Positions 6,112 to 11,503 of a stretch of 11,503 nt of DNA are shown piece after piece. The translations under genes were made by a program, and so were the position numbers. Within the stretch, counting starts at the first letter, position 1, and the number at the start of each line of letters is the position of its first letter. The notes under the pieces are model-generated. The model searched no databases, had not been told where the DNA came from, and worked only from the letters and a program-made list of their open reading frames with translations. The stretch covers positions 10,299 to 21,801 of the forward strand of contig DKVN01000125.1 in the NCBI GenBank assembly GCA_002491225.1. Reading direction: 5' to 3'. The stretch is from Faecalibacterium sp. UBA7177. GTDB lineage: Bacteria; Bacillota; Clostridia; Oscillospirales; Ruminococcaceae.

Positions 6112-6247
6112 GTGTTGCCTGTAGGGAGATGGCCGGGCGCGCCGCGCGGGTGAGGAAAGCCCTTTAGCCGGTCAGGGCCGCCCGGTCATTCCCATGTTTG
6201 GGGGTCATTTAGGGCCCTTTTGGGGGCCGCGATAAGCTACTCTTATT
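6112..6247. other. Spacer downstream of the antiporter gene
   Basis: No gene is supported here. The sequence is GC-rich with small dyads. One is GGCCC/GGGCC around an A-rich loop in the minus direction near 6213-6228, with no following T-run. Together with the two hairpins to its left it makes the 294-base gap between the carrier and the AraC-type regulator. Confidence 0.4.
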
Positions 6248-7705
6248 TTACAGGATGGCCATGCAAACCGTCAAGACCACAGCGGAGAAAACCGCGATGA
6301 TGGCCAGGAGCTTGCCAGCCCACTTGACCCAGGTCTCCCACGGCACACGGGCCAGAGCCAGGCCGCCCATGATGAAACCGCAGGTGGGGGTGAACAGGTT
6401 GACGAAGCCGTTGGCGGCCACGTTGATCATGATCGAGGTCTCGACAGACCAGCCCATGCCGGCCACGATCGGCGAAACGATCGGGGCGGAGAGGCTCGCG
6501 AGGCCGGAGGAGGACGGGACCAGGAAGCTCAGGCCGACATGCAGGATATAATCCAGGAAGCCGAAGACCGGAGCGGGCAGGCCGGAGGCGGACAGCGCGG
6601 TGATCGAGGCCTCAACCAGCCAGGTGCCGAACCCGGTGGAGGACATGATCACGGTGGTGGCGCGGGCCAGCGCGATAACCAGGTTGACCGAGATCATATC
6701 GGTAAAGCCGGCAATCACGCAGGGCAGCAGCTTTTTCTTGTCGTCCAGCCCGATCAGGCCCATCACAAAGCCCATCAGCAGGAACCAGGTGGCCGCGTCG
6801 TCAAACCACCAGTCGCCCAGGCCGTTGCCGGTGAGGAAGCTGGTGAAACCGAGGCCGTTGTAGATGCCTTCGTTCAGACTGCCCCAGGGGATAAAGCCAA
6901 GGATCATTACCACAAACGAGAGGGCAAACACGATCAGAACGCCCTTCTGCTTGCCGGTGAGCTTGACGTTTTCGTCGATCTCGGTGGAGGTGCCGTAGGC
7001 AGCCTTGCACTCGTCAAGCTGCTCGGAGGTGAAGATGGAACCCTTGCCCTCCTTGACCTTTTTGGCGTAGCGGGTGACAAAGAAGGCCGAGATCAGGTAG
7101 GTGCCCAGCCAGAGGACGATGGCCTCGACGTACACGGTGCCCATGTTGACATCCACGCCGCTGTCCACCGCGGCCGCGACGGCCGCGCCGGTGGCAAACG
7201 GGTTGATGGTGGAGCCCAGCACGCCGGTGCCGGCGCCCAGCAGAACCGTCGCCGCGCCGACCATCGGGTCAAACCCGGCGGCCATCATGGTGGCGGCGAG
7301 CAGGATGTAGAAGCCGACCGTCTCCTCGCCCATGCCGTAGGTGGTGCCGCCGACCGAGAAGAGGAACATCAGGATCCAAACCAGGGCGATCTCCTTGCCC
7401 TTGAGGTTTTTCACCAGCACATGGATGCCGACCTCGAGCGCGCCGGTCGCGTTGAGGATGGACAGGAAAATGCCCAGGCAGAACACGAAGCCGATGACGT
7501 CGCCCGCGTCGTGCCAGCCGCCGATGGGAGCCATCAGGATGTCGGACAAGCTCGCGCCGGTGACCTCGACCAGCTCGCCGGTCTCAGAGTCGGTGTAGGG
7601 CTGCCCGTTGGCGAGCCAGGTCGCCAGCGAGACGACCAGCAGCACGCAGAGCAGGATCACAAAGGTGTTTAGAGAACGCCGCTTTTTTTGTTTTTGCTGT
7701 GCCAT
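6248..7705 (-). CDS. arcD: YfcC-family membrane carrier, probable arginine/ornithine antiporter
   Basis: Integral membrane transporter of 485 residues. A basic N-terminal tail (MAQQKQKKRR) leads into a first membrane helix at about 13-32, and about ten to twelve hydrophobic spans follow. Family-like conserved stretches include GMGEET (124-129), GSTINPFATG (164-173), SGLASLSAPIVSPIVAG (400-416) and NLFTPTCGFIMGGLALA (436-452). These fit the YfcC/DcuC-type superfamily, in which streptococcal-type ArcD carriers are also found. It is the last gene of the arc cluster. Exchange of external arginine for internal ornithine is the expected role, which would let the pathway run without spending energy on uptake. 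The symbol rests on context; the family call is firmer. GGAGG lies 7 bases before the ATG, the best ribosome site in the operon. A long hairpin precedes it. Confidence 0.88.
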   Translation of the reverse strand: MAQQKQKKRRSLNTFVILLCVLLVVSLATWLANGQPYTDSETGELVEVTGASLSDILMAPIGGWHDAGDVIGFVFCLGIFLSILNATGALEVGIHVLVKNLKGKEIALVWILMFLFSVGGTTYGMGEETVGFYILLAATMMAAGFDPMVGAATVLLGAGTGVLGSTINPFATGAAVAAAVDSGVDVNMGTVYVEAIVLWLGTYLISAFFVTRYAKKVKEGKGSIFTSEQLDECKAAYGTSTEIDENVKLTGKQKGVLIVFALSFVVMILGFIPWGSLNEGIYNGLGFTSFLTGNGLGDWWFDDAATWFLLMGFVMGLIGLDDKKKLLPCVIAGFTDMISVNLVIALARATTVIMSSTGFGTWLVEASITALSASGLPAPVFGFLDYILHVGLSFLVPSSSGLASLSAPIVSPIVAGMGWSVETSIMINVAANGFVNLFTPTCGFIMGGLALARVPWETWVKWAGKLLAIIAVFSAVVLTVCMAIL

Positions 7706-7732
7706 AAAGTTCCCTCCTCAAAGTTACATTGG

Positions 7733-7800
7733 GTTTTTGCCCGCCGCGGTCTTTTTGCGCCGCGAAGCACCGCGCAGGAAAACGCACGGCGGGCAAAAAC
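7733..7800. repeat. Long intercistronic hairpin between arcC and the antiporter gene
   Basis: Perfect 14-base outer arms, GTTTTTGCCCGCCG (7733-7746) and its complement (7787-7800), enclose 40 bases that can pair further, though imperfectly (for example CGCG at 7761-7764 and 7771-7774). No T-run follows on either strand. It is therefore more likely an RNA processing or stability element than a terminator. It fills most of the 134-base gap. Confidence 0.6.
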
Positions 7801-7839
7801 ATGGATCCACCGCGAAAATTTTTGCCGGTTATTTGCCAG

Positions 7840-8775
7840 TTATTTGGTAATCACGGTGCCGGTCGTACCTTCCAGCGCCTCGGCGGCGCGGGAGAGCGAG
7901 GTGATCAGGGCGGTGCCGCCCTGCGAGGAGCGCACAAACTCCATGCAGGACTCCACCTTGGGCAGCATGCTGCCGGGGGCGAATTGCTTTTCGCCGATAT
8001 ACCGCTCGGCCTCGGCCAGGGTCATGGTGGCCAGCTCCTTCTGGTCGGGCTTGTTGAAGTTGATGCAGACCCGGTCCACGGCGGTCAGGATGATCAGCCG
8101 GTCGGCGTGCAGGTCGCGGGCGAGCAGGGCGCTGGCGCGGTCCTTGTCGATGACCGCCGCGACCCCTTCGAGGCCCTTTTCGGTCTCGATGACCGGGATG
8201 CCGCCGCCGCCCACCGTGATCACGATGTCACCGGCGGCCACCAGCTGCTCCACCACGCCCAGCTCGACGATGCGGGTGGGGATGGGGGAGGGCACCACAC
8301 GGCGCCAGCCGCGCCCGGCGTCCTCCACAAAGACAAAGCCCTTTTCGGCGGCGATCTTGTCCGCCTCTTCCTTGGAGTAGAAGCTGCCCACCGGCTTGGT
8401 CGGATGCTCAAAGCCGGGGTCCTTGCCGTCCACGACCACCTGGGTCACCACGGTGGCACAGTGTTTGTGGATGCCGCGGGCCGCAAGCTCCTGCTGGATG
8501 GCCTGCTGCAGGTGATAGCCGATATACCCCTGGGTCATCGCGCCGCACTCGGGGAAGGGCATATACGGGGTGTTGCCCCCCTGGTTGGCCGAAAACTCCA
8601 TCGCCAGGTTGATCATGCCCACCTGGGGCCCGTTGCCGTGCCCGATCACCACCTCGTAGCCCTTTTCCACCAGATCGACGATCGGCTTCGCGGTGTTCTT
8701 CACCAGCTCCAGCTGCTGCTCGGGGGTATTGCCCAGGGCGTTGCCGCCCAGGGCCACTACGATGCGTTCTGCCAT
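7840..8775 (-). CDS. arcC: Carbamate kinase
   Basis: Transfers phosphate from carbamoyl phosphate to ADP, giving ATP, ammonia and CO2. This is the energy-yielding last step of the arginine deiminase pathway. The 311 residues are the normal length. Family motifs are VALGGNALGN (7-16), GHGNGPQVG (45-53), VPSPIPT (161-167), TVGGGGIPV (187-195), DKDRASALLA (210-219) and FAPGSMLPKV (265-274), all from the amino acid kinase fold. It starts 3 bases after the arcB stop codon with only weak Shine-Dalgarno pairing (AAAG), so translation is probably coupled to arcB. No defects are seen. Confidence 0.98.
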   Translation of the reverse strand: MAERIVVALGGNALGNTPEQQLELVKNTAKPIVDLVEKGYEVVIGHGNGPQVGMINLAMEFSANQGGNTPYMPFPECGAMTQGYIGYHLQQAIQQELAARGIHKHCATVVTQVVVDGKDPGFEHPTKPVGSFYSKEEADKIAAEKGFVFVEDAGRGWRRVVPSPIPTRIVELGVVEQLVAAGDIVITVGGGGIPVIETEKGLEGVAAVIDKDRASALLARDLHADRLIILTAVDRVCINFNKPDQKELATMTLAEAERYIGEKQFAPGSMLPKVESCMEFVRSSQGGTALITSLSRAAEALEGTTGTVITK

Positions 8776-8778
8776 ACT

Positions 8779-9771
8779 TTATTTCAGAGTCGCGTACATC
8801 ACAGCCTTGATGGTGTGCATACGGTTCTCTGCCTCCTCAAACTGGCGGGCCTGCTTGCCCAGGAATACGTCGTCGGTGACCTCCATCGCCGGCAGCCCAA
8901 ACTGCTGGTAGATGTCCTCGCCCACGGTGGTCTCACGGTCGTGGAAGGAGGGCAGGCAGTGCAGGAAGATGGCGGTGTCCTTGGCCTCGGCCATCAGCTC
9001 CTTGTTCACCTGGTAGGGGCGCAGCAGCTTGATGCGCTCGGCCCACAGCTCGGCGGGCTCGCCCATCGAGACCCAGATGTCGGTGTAGAGGATATCGCAG
9101 TCCTTCGCGCCGGCGTGCACGTCGTCGGTGAACTCGAGCACCGCGCCGGTCTCGGCGGCCACGGCCTGGCACTTCTCAACAAGCTCGGCCTTCGGCATCA
9201 GTTCCTTGGGCCCGCAGGCGCAGAAGTGCATGCCCAGCTTGGCGCAGACGACCATCAGCGAGTTGGCCACATTGTTGCGCGCGTCGCCGAAGAAGGTCAG
9301 CTTGCGGCCGCGCAGGTCGCCGAACTCCTCGCGGGCGGTCATGATATCGGCCAGCATCTGGGTGGGATGGAAGTCGTCGGTCAGGCCATTCCAGACCGGC
9401 ACGCCGGAGTAGCGGGCCAGATCCTCCACCACCGACTGCTTGAAGCCGCGGTACTCGATGCCGTCAAACATCCGGCCCAGCACCTTGGCGGTGTCGGCCA
9501 GCGATTCCTTCTTGCCCATCTGGGAAGAGCCCGGATCCAGGAAGGTGACCCCCATGCCCAGGTCGCGCGCGCCGACCTCGAAGGCGCAGCGGGTGCGGGT
9601 GGAGGTCTTTTCGAACAGCAAAACGACCTGCTTGTCGGTCAGCCACTTGTGCTCAACGCCGTTCTGCTTCATCCGCTTGAACTCGGTGGCAAGATCCAGC
9701 AGGTAGTTGATCTCGCGGGGGGTAAAGTCCAACAGGGTCAAAAAGCTTCTGCCTCTAATGTTTACGCCCAT
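8779..9771 (-). CDS. arcB: Ornithine carbamoyltransferase, catabolic
   Basis: Interconverts citrulline plus phosphate and ornithine plus carbamoyl phosphate. In this operon it should run in the phosphorolytic direction after arginine deiminase. The 330 residues carry the carbamoyl-phosphate motif STRTR (57-61), SSQMGKKES (82-90), HPTQ (135-138), DIWVSMGE (231-238) with the ornithine-binding SMG loop, and the catalytic HCLP (271-274). The usual HCLPAFHD appears as HCLPSFHD. Length and motifs fit ornithine rather than aspartate or putrescine carbamoyltransferase. GAGG lies about 10 bases before the ATG. Sequence alone does not separate anabolic ArgF from catabolic ArcB; position between arcA and arcC decides it. 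No arginine synthesis gene is visible in the window. Confidence 0.96.
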   Translation of the reverse strand: MGVNIRGRSFLTLLDFTPREINYLLDLATEFKRMKQNGVEHKWLTDKQVVLLFEKTSTRTRCAFEVGARDLGMGVTFLDPGSSQMGKKESLADTAKVLGRMFDGIEYRGFKQSVVEDLARYSGVPVWNGLTDDFHPTQMLADIMTAREEFGDLRGRKLTFFGDARNNVANSLMVVCAKLGMHFCACGPKELMPKAELVEKCQAVAAETGAVLEFTDDVHAGAKDCDILYTDIWVSMGEPAELWAERIKLLRPYQVNKELMAEAKDTAIFLHCLPSFHDRETTVGEDIYQQFGLPAMEVTDDVFLGKQARQFEEAENRMHTIKAVMYATLK

Positions 9772-9824
9772 TCGTGATGTTCCTCTCTTTCATACTTTCC
9801 TGATGTCGGTTTCTTTTTTTATCG

Positions 9825-9856
9825 GCCGCCGGGCGGTTCTGAGCCCGCCCGGCGGC
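9825..9856. repeat. 12-bp intercistronic hairpin between arcA and arcB
   Basis: Perfect arms GCCGCCGGGCGG (9825-9836) and CCGCCCGGCGGC (9845-9856) around an 8-base loop. In the minus (operon) direction it is followed by GATAAAAAAAG, which is A-rich, not T-rich, so it should not act as an intrinsic terminator. A 3' protective or processing structure for the arcA part of the message is plausible. It lies in a 130-base gap. Confidence 0.6.
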
Positions 9857-9901
9857 GTCAGGCAATGGAATTGCTGCCCTCTCATTGGGGCAATGTGCGC
9901 T

Positions 9902-11131
9902 TTACTCGGCGCGGATCAGCGGCATGGACATGCAGCGCGGGCCGCCGCGGCCGCGGGAGAGCTCTGCCGACGGCATCTCCAGCACGGTGATGCCCTTGTC
10001 GCGCAGGATGGCGTTGGTCACATCGTTGCGCTGGTAGACGACGATCTTGCCCGGGGCGATGCACAGGGTGTTGGAGCCGTCGTTCCACTGCTCGCGGGCC
10101 GCGGCGATCATGTCGTCGCCGCCGCAGGGGATCAGCTCGACCTTGTCCTGATGGGTGTACTTCTCGAGGATGTGCTCGAGGTCGGAGTCGATCTGCTTGA
10201 TGTGCAGGTCGGTCGGGTCGTCGGCGCCCGGGGTGATCTCGTACACGGTCAGCGGGCCGATGATGGCGGGATGGATGGTGTACTTGTTCACGTCGATCTG
10301 GGTAAAGACGGTGTCCAGATGCATAAAGGCGCGGCAGTTGGGGATGTCGAAGGCCAGCACCGTGCGCACCTTGGCGTTCGGGTCGGCGAACAGGTTGCGG
10401 GACACCGCCTCGATGGCGTCCGGGCTGGTGCGCTGCGAGATGCCGATGGCCAGGGTGTCCGCGGTCAGGTTCAGCACGTCGCCGCCCTCGATGTTGGCGT
10501 GGCCGTCACGGTCGTAATACCGGGTGATGAGGCCCTCGAAATCGGGATGATACTTGAAGATATAGTCGGCGTAGATGGTCTCACGGCAGCGGGTGGGGAA
10601 CCGCATCTTGTGCAGGAACACGCCGGTGCCGACCGAGGCGAACGGGTCGCGGGTGAAGTAGAGGTTGGGCATCGCGTCGACGACCATGTCGTCGGGCGGG
10701 GCGATCATGTCCTGCAGCGAGTAGGCGTGCACGTCGCCCATCTCCCGCATGGTGATGCCTTCCATCGTCTTCTCGACCAGGGCCTTGCCCTCGTAGTTCT
10801 CGGTCAGGTAGGCGTACAGCTTATCCTGCCAGCGGCGGGTCTTGATGTTGCCCTCGGTCAGCCACTGATAGAGGAAGGGCTTGACCAGCTCGGGGTGCAG
10901 CTTGAGCACGTCGGTCATCAGGTCCTCCAGATAGACGACCTCGGTGCCGTTCTCGCGCAGGATCTGCGCAAAGGCGTCATGCTCCTGCTGGGCAACCTTT
11001 AAGAAGGGGATGTCGTCAAACAGCAGTTCGGGCAGACGGTCCGGAACCAGGTTCAGCAGCTCGCGCCCCGGCCGGTGGAGCAGGACCTTTTTCAGCGGGT
11101 TGATCTCGCTTCGTACACAGATACCTTTCAT
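9902..11131 (-). CDS. arcA: Arginine deiminase
   Basis: Hydrolyses arginine to citrulline and ammonia, the first step of the arginine deiminase pathway, in the cytoplasm. The 409 residues match the family length. Active-site elements of the guanidino-modifying fold are all present: NLYFTRDPFA with Asp162, NIEGGD with Glu215, FMHLD with His271 and Asp273, WNDGSN (349-354), and the C-terminal GRGGPRCMSMPL with nucleophile Cys400. It is the first gene of the arc operon. The ATG is preceded by GAAAGG at about 11 bases, a fairly weak ribosome site. Upstream is a TATAAT -10 with a poor -35, which suggests activator-dependent expression. Ammonia from the reaction also helps acid tolerance in known hosts of the pathway. 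Confidence 0.98.
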   Translation of the reverse strand: MKGICVRSEINPLKKVLLHRPGRELLNLVPDRLPELLFDDIPFLKVAQQEHDAFAQILRENGTEVVYLEDLMTDVLKLHPELVKPFLYQWLTEGNIKTRRWQDKLYAYLTENYEGKALVEKTMEGITMREMGDVHAYSLQDMIAPPDDMVVDAMPNLYFTRDPFASVGTGVFLHKMRFPTRCRETIYADYIFKYHPDFEGLITRYYDRDGHANIEGGDVLNLTADTLAIGISQRTSPDAIEAVSRNLFADPNAKVRTVLAFDIPNCRAFMHLDTVFTQIDVNKYTIHPAIIGPLTVYEITPGADDPTDLHIKQIDSDLEHILEKYTHQDKVELIPCGGDDMIAAAREQWNDGSNTLCIAPGKIVVYQRNDVTNAILRDKGITVLEMPSAELSRGRGGPRCMSMPLIRAE

Positions 11132-11211
11132 GTCATTACCAACCTTTCAGCATTCTGGGAAAGATCAGCACCAGCGCGCTTTGGTGTTTTCCTTGCCTAT
11201 CATTATACCCG

Positions 11212-11217
11212 ATTGAG
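11212..11217 (-). promoter_or_regulatory. Predicted -10 of the arc operon promoter
   Basis: The minus strand has a perfect TATAAT at 11212-11217, about 80 bases before the arcA start. At 16-18 bases upstream no TTGACA-like element is found (CCAGAA at 17). Overlapping that place is the small palindrome GGAATAAATTCTGG (11227-11240, core GAAT-AA-ATTC). This resembles ArgR half-sites but with a 2-base instead of 4-base centre. A weak -35 with a nearby dyad fits an activated promoter. Confidence 0.5.
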
Positions 11218-11360
11218 GAATAAATTCTGGAAGTTTTGCCCAAATAAAATTGTACTTTTCTCCCGATTTTGGCGAACCCGTCCAAAACAGGGCCCGACAC
11301 TGGATATTTATGCCCCCTGAGTGGAAGAAAATTTATTTTTCATTTATTTCAAAATAGATA

Positions 11361-11389
11361 TTGCATTTTATGCCATCCTGTGGTATGAT
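11361..11389 (+). promoter_or_regulatory. Strong predicted promoter of tRNA-Arg
   Basis: TTGCAT (11361-11366), a 17-base spacer and TATGAT (11384-11389), with TGG directly before the -10 making an extended -10. The expected start near 11396 gives a leader of about 40 bases before the tRNA. The AT-rich tract upstream could enhance it. An inverted repeat GCAT-TTT-ATGC (11363-11373) overlaps the -35. Confidence 0.75.
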
Positions 11390-11435
11390 AAGGCACGTTC
11401 CGGCGGCAGGCTGCCGCTCGGGCCGATCAGGATAT

Positions 11436-11503
11436 GCGCTGATAGCTCAGCTGGATAGAGTGTCTGGCTACGAACCAGAAGGTCGGGGGTTCGAGTCCCT
11501 TTC
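11436..11503 (+). tRNA. tRNA-Arg(ACG), 3' end cut by the window
   Basis: The cloverleaf can be drawn base by base. The acceptor 5' strand is GCGCTGA (11436-11442), followed by TA and the D-arm starting GCTCAG. The anticodon stem is TCTGG/CCAGA around the loop CTACGAA, with anticodon ACG at 11470-11472. The variable loop is AGGTC. The T-stem GGGGG pairs with CCCTT (two G.U pairs) around TTCGAGT. The last two bases, TC, pair with positions 6-7 of the acceptor. Five acceptor bases, the discriminator and any CCA lie beyond the window. The A at position 34 would normally become inosine, reading CGU, CGC and CGA. It is the substrate of the argS product and diverges from the arc operon. Confidence 0.95.

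Larger units (their letters stand above)
11132..11435. other. Divergent regulatory region between arcA and tRNA-Arg
   Basis: This 304-base gap has no supported protein gene. It is clearly more AT-rich than the rest of the window, especially 11326-11370. It holds the predicted arcA promoter on the minus strand, the tRNA promoter on the plus strand, and an A/T-rich tract just upstream of the latter that could be an UP element. A short dyad (GCGGC, 11403-11407, with GCCGC, 11413-11417) lies in the tRNA leader. Confidence 0.6.

Noticed and set aside
7733..7800. Intrinsic terminator after arcC
   Set aside because: The stem is long, but neither strand shows a T-run after it and the next operon gene follows with a strong ribosome site.
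8779..9771. Anabolic ornithine carbamoyltransferase (argF) or putrescine carbamoyltransferase
   Set aside because: Motifs (STRTR, SMGE, HCLP) fit ornithine carbamoyltransferase, and position between arcA and arcC points to the catabolic role; anabolic function cannot be fully excluded.
7729..9777. Long plus-strand open frame antisense to arcC and arcB
   Set aside because: The opposite strand encodes two textbook enzymes in full; the antisense product has no domain signature and runs through intergenic hairpin sequence.
11326..11345. ARG box in the AT-rich tract before tRNA-Arg
   Set aside because: Only one half-site resembles TGAAT; the second half has three mismatches, which is expected by chance in such AT-rich sequence.
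1..11503. CRISPR array, insertion sequence, prophage or integration remnants at the tRNA
   Set aside because: No regular repeats, transposase or integrase motifs, or duplicated tRNA 3' end were seen; the tRNA 3' end is outside the window, so an attachment site cannot be judged.

Overview
The window reads as a single-theme arginine locus from a GC-rich, fermentative, probably anaerobic bacterium. The most likely source is a GC-rich member of the Clostridia (Oscillospirales-like). This is inferred from strong GGAGG-type ribosome sites, a complete arginine deiminase pathway with a YfcC-type antiporter, an ArgR/AhrC-type repressor and a standalone B3/B4 protein. No marker in the window fixes the taxon. 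All nine protein genes are on the minus strand; the only plus-strand gene is a tRNA at the right edge, cut by the window end.

Right half (about 6.2-11.5 kb): a tRNA-Arg(ACG) gene with its own promoter points out of the window. Diverging from it is the arginine deiminase operon, in transcription order arcA (arginine deiminase), arcB (catabolic ornithine carbamoyltransferase), arcC (carbamate kinase) and a YfcC-family carrier that is probably the arginine/ornithine antiporter. Together they import arginine, convert it to ornithine, ammonia and CO2, and make one ATP per arginine. Long hairpins lie between arcA and arcB and between arcC and the carrier.

Middle (about 3.4-6.2 kb): after a spacer with two terminator-like hairpins comes an AraC-family regulator. 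It carries two complete AraC-type DNA-binding domains in tandem. Next is an M20 metallo-amidohydrolase resembling the AmhX group.

Left part (about 0.1-3.4 kb): a freestanding B3/B4 domain protein with a strong promoter and two ARG-box-like sequences, then argR (arginine repressor) and argS (arginyl-tRNA synthetase), closed by a terminator. B3/B4 domains edit mischarged tRNAs. Beside argS and argR the natural hypothesis is a trans-editing enzyme for tRNA-Arg, of the type reported to remove canavanine.

Taken together, the window holds arginine uptake and catabolism, arginine sensing, tRNA-Arg, its charging enzyme and probably its proofreading enzyme. The most notable items are the B3/B4 protein next to argR-argS, the double-HTH AraC regulator beside the arc operon, and the RNA hairpins around the arc-araC junction. 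No mobile element, CRISPR array or phage gene was seen.
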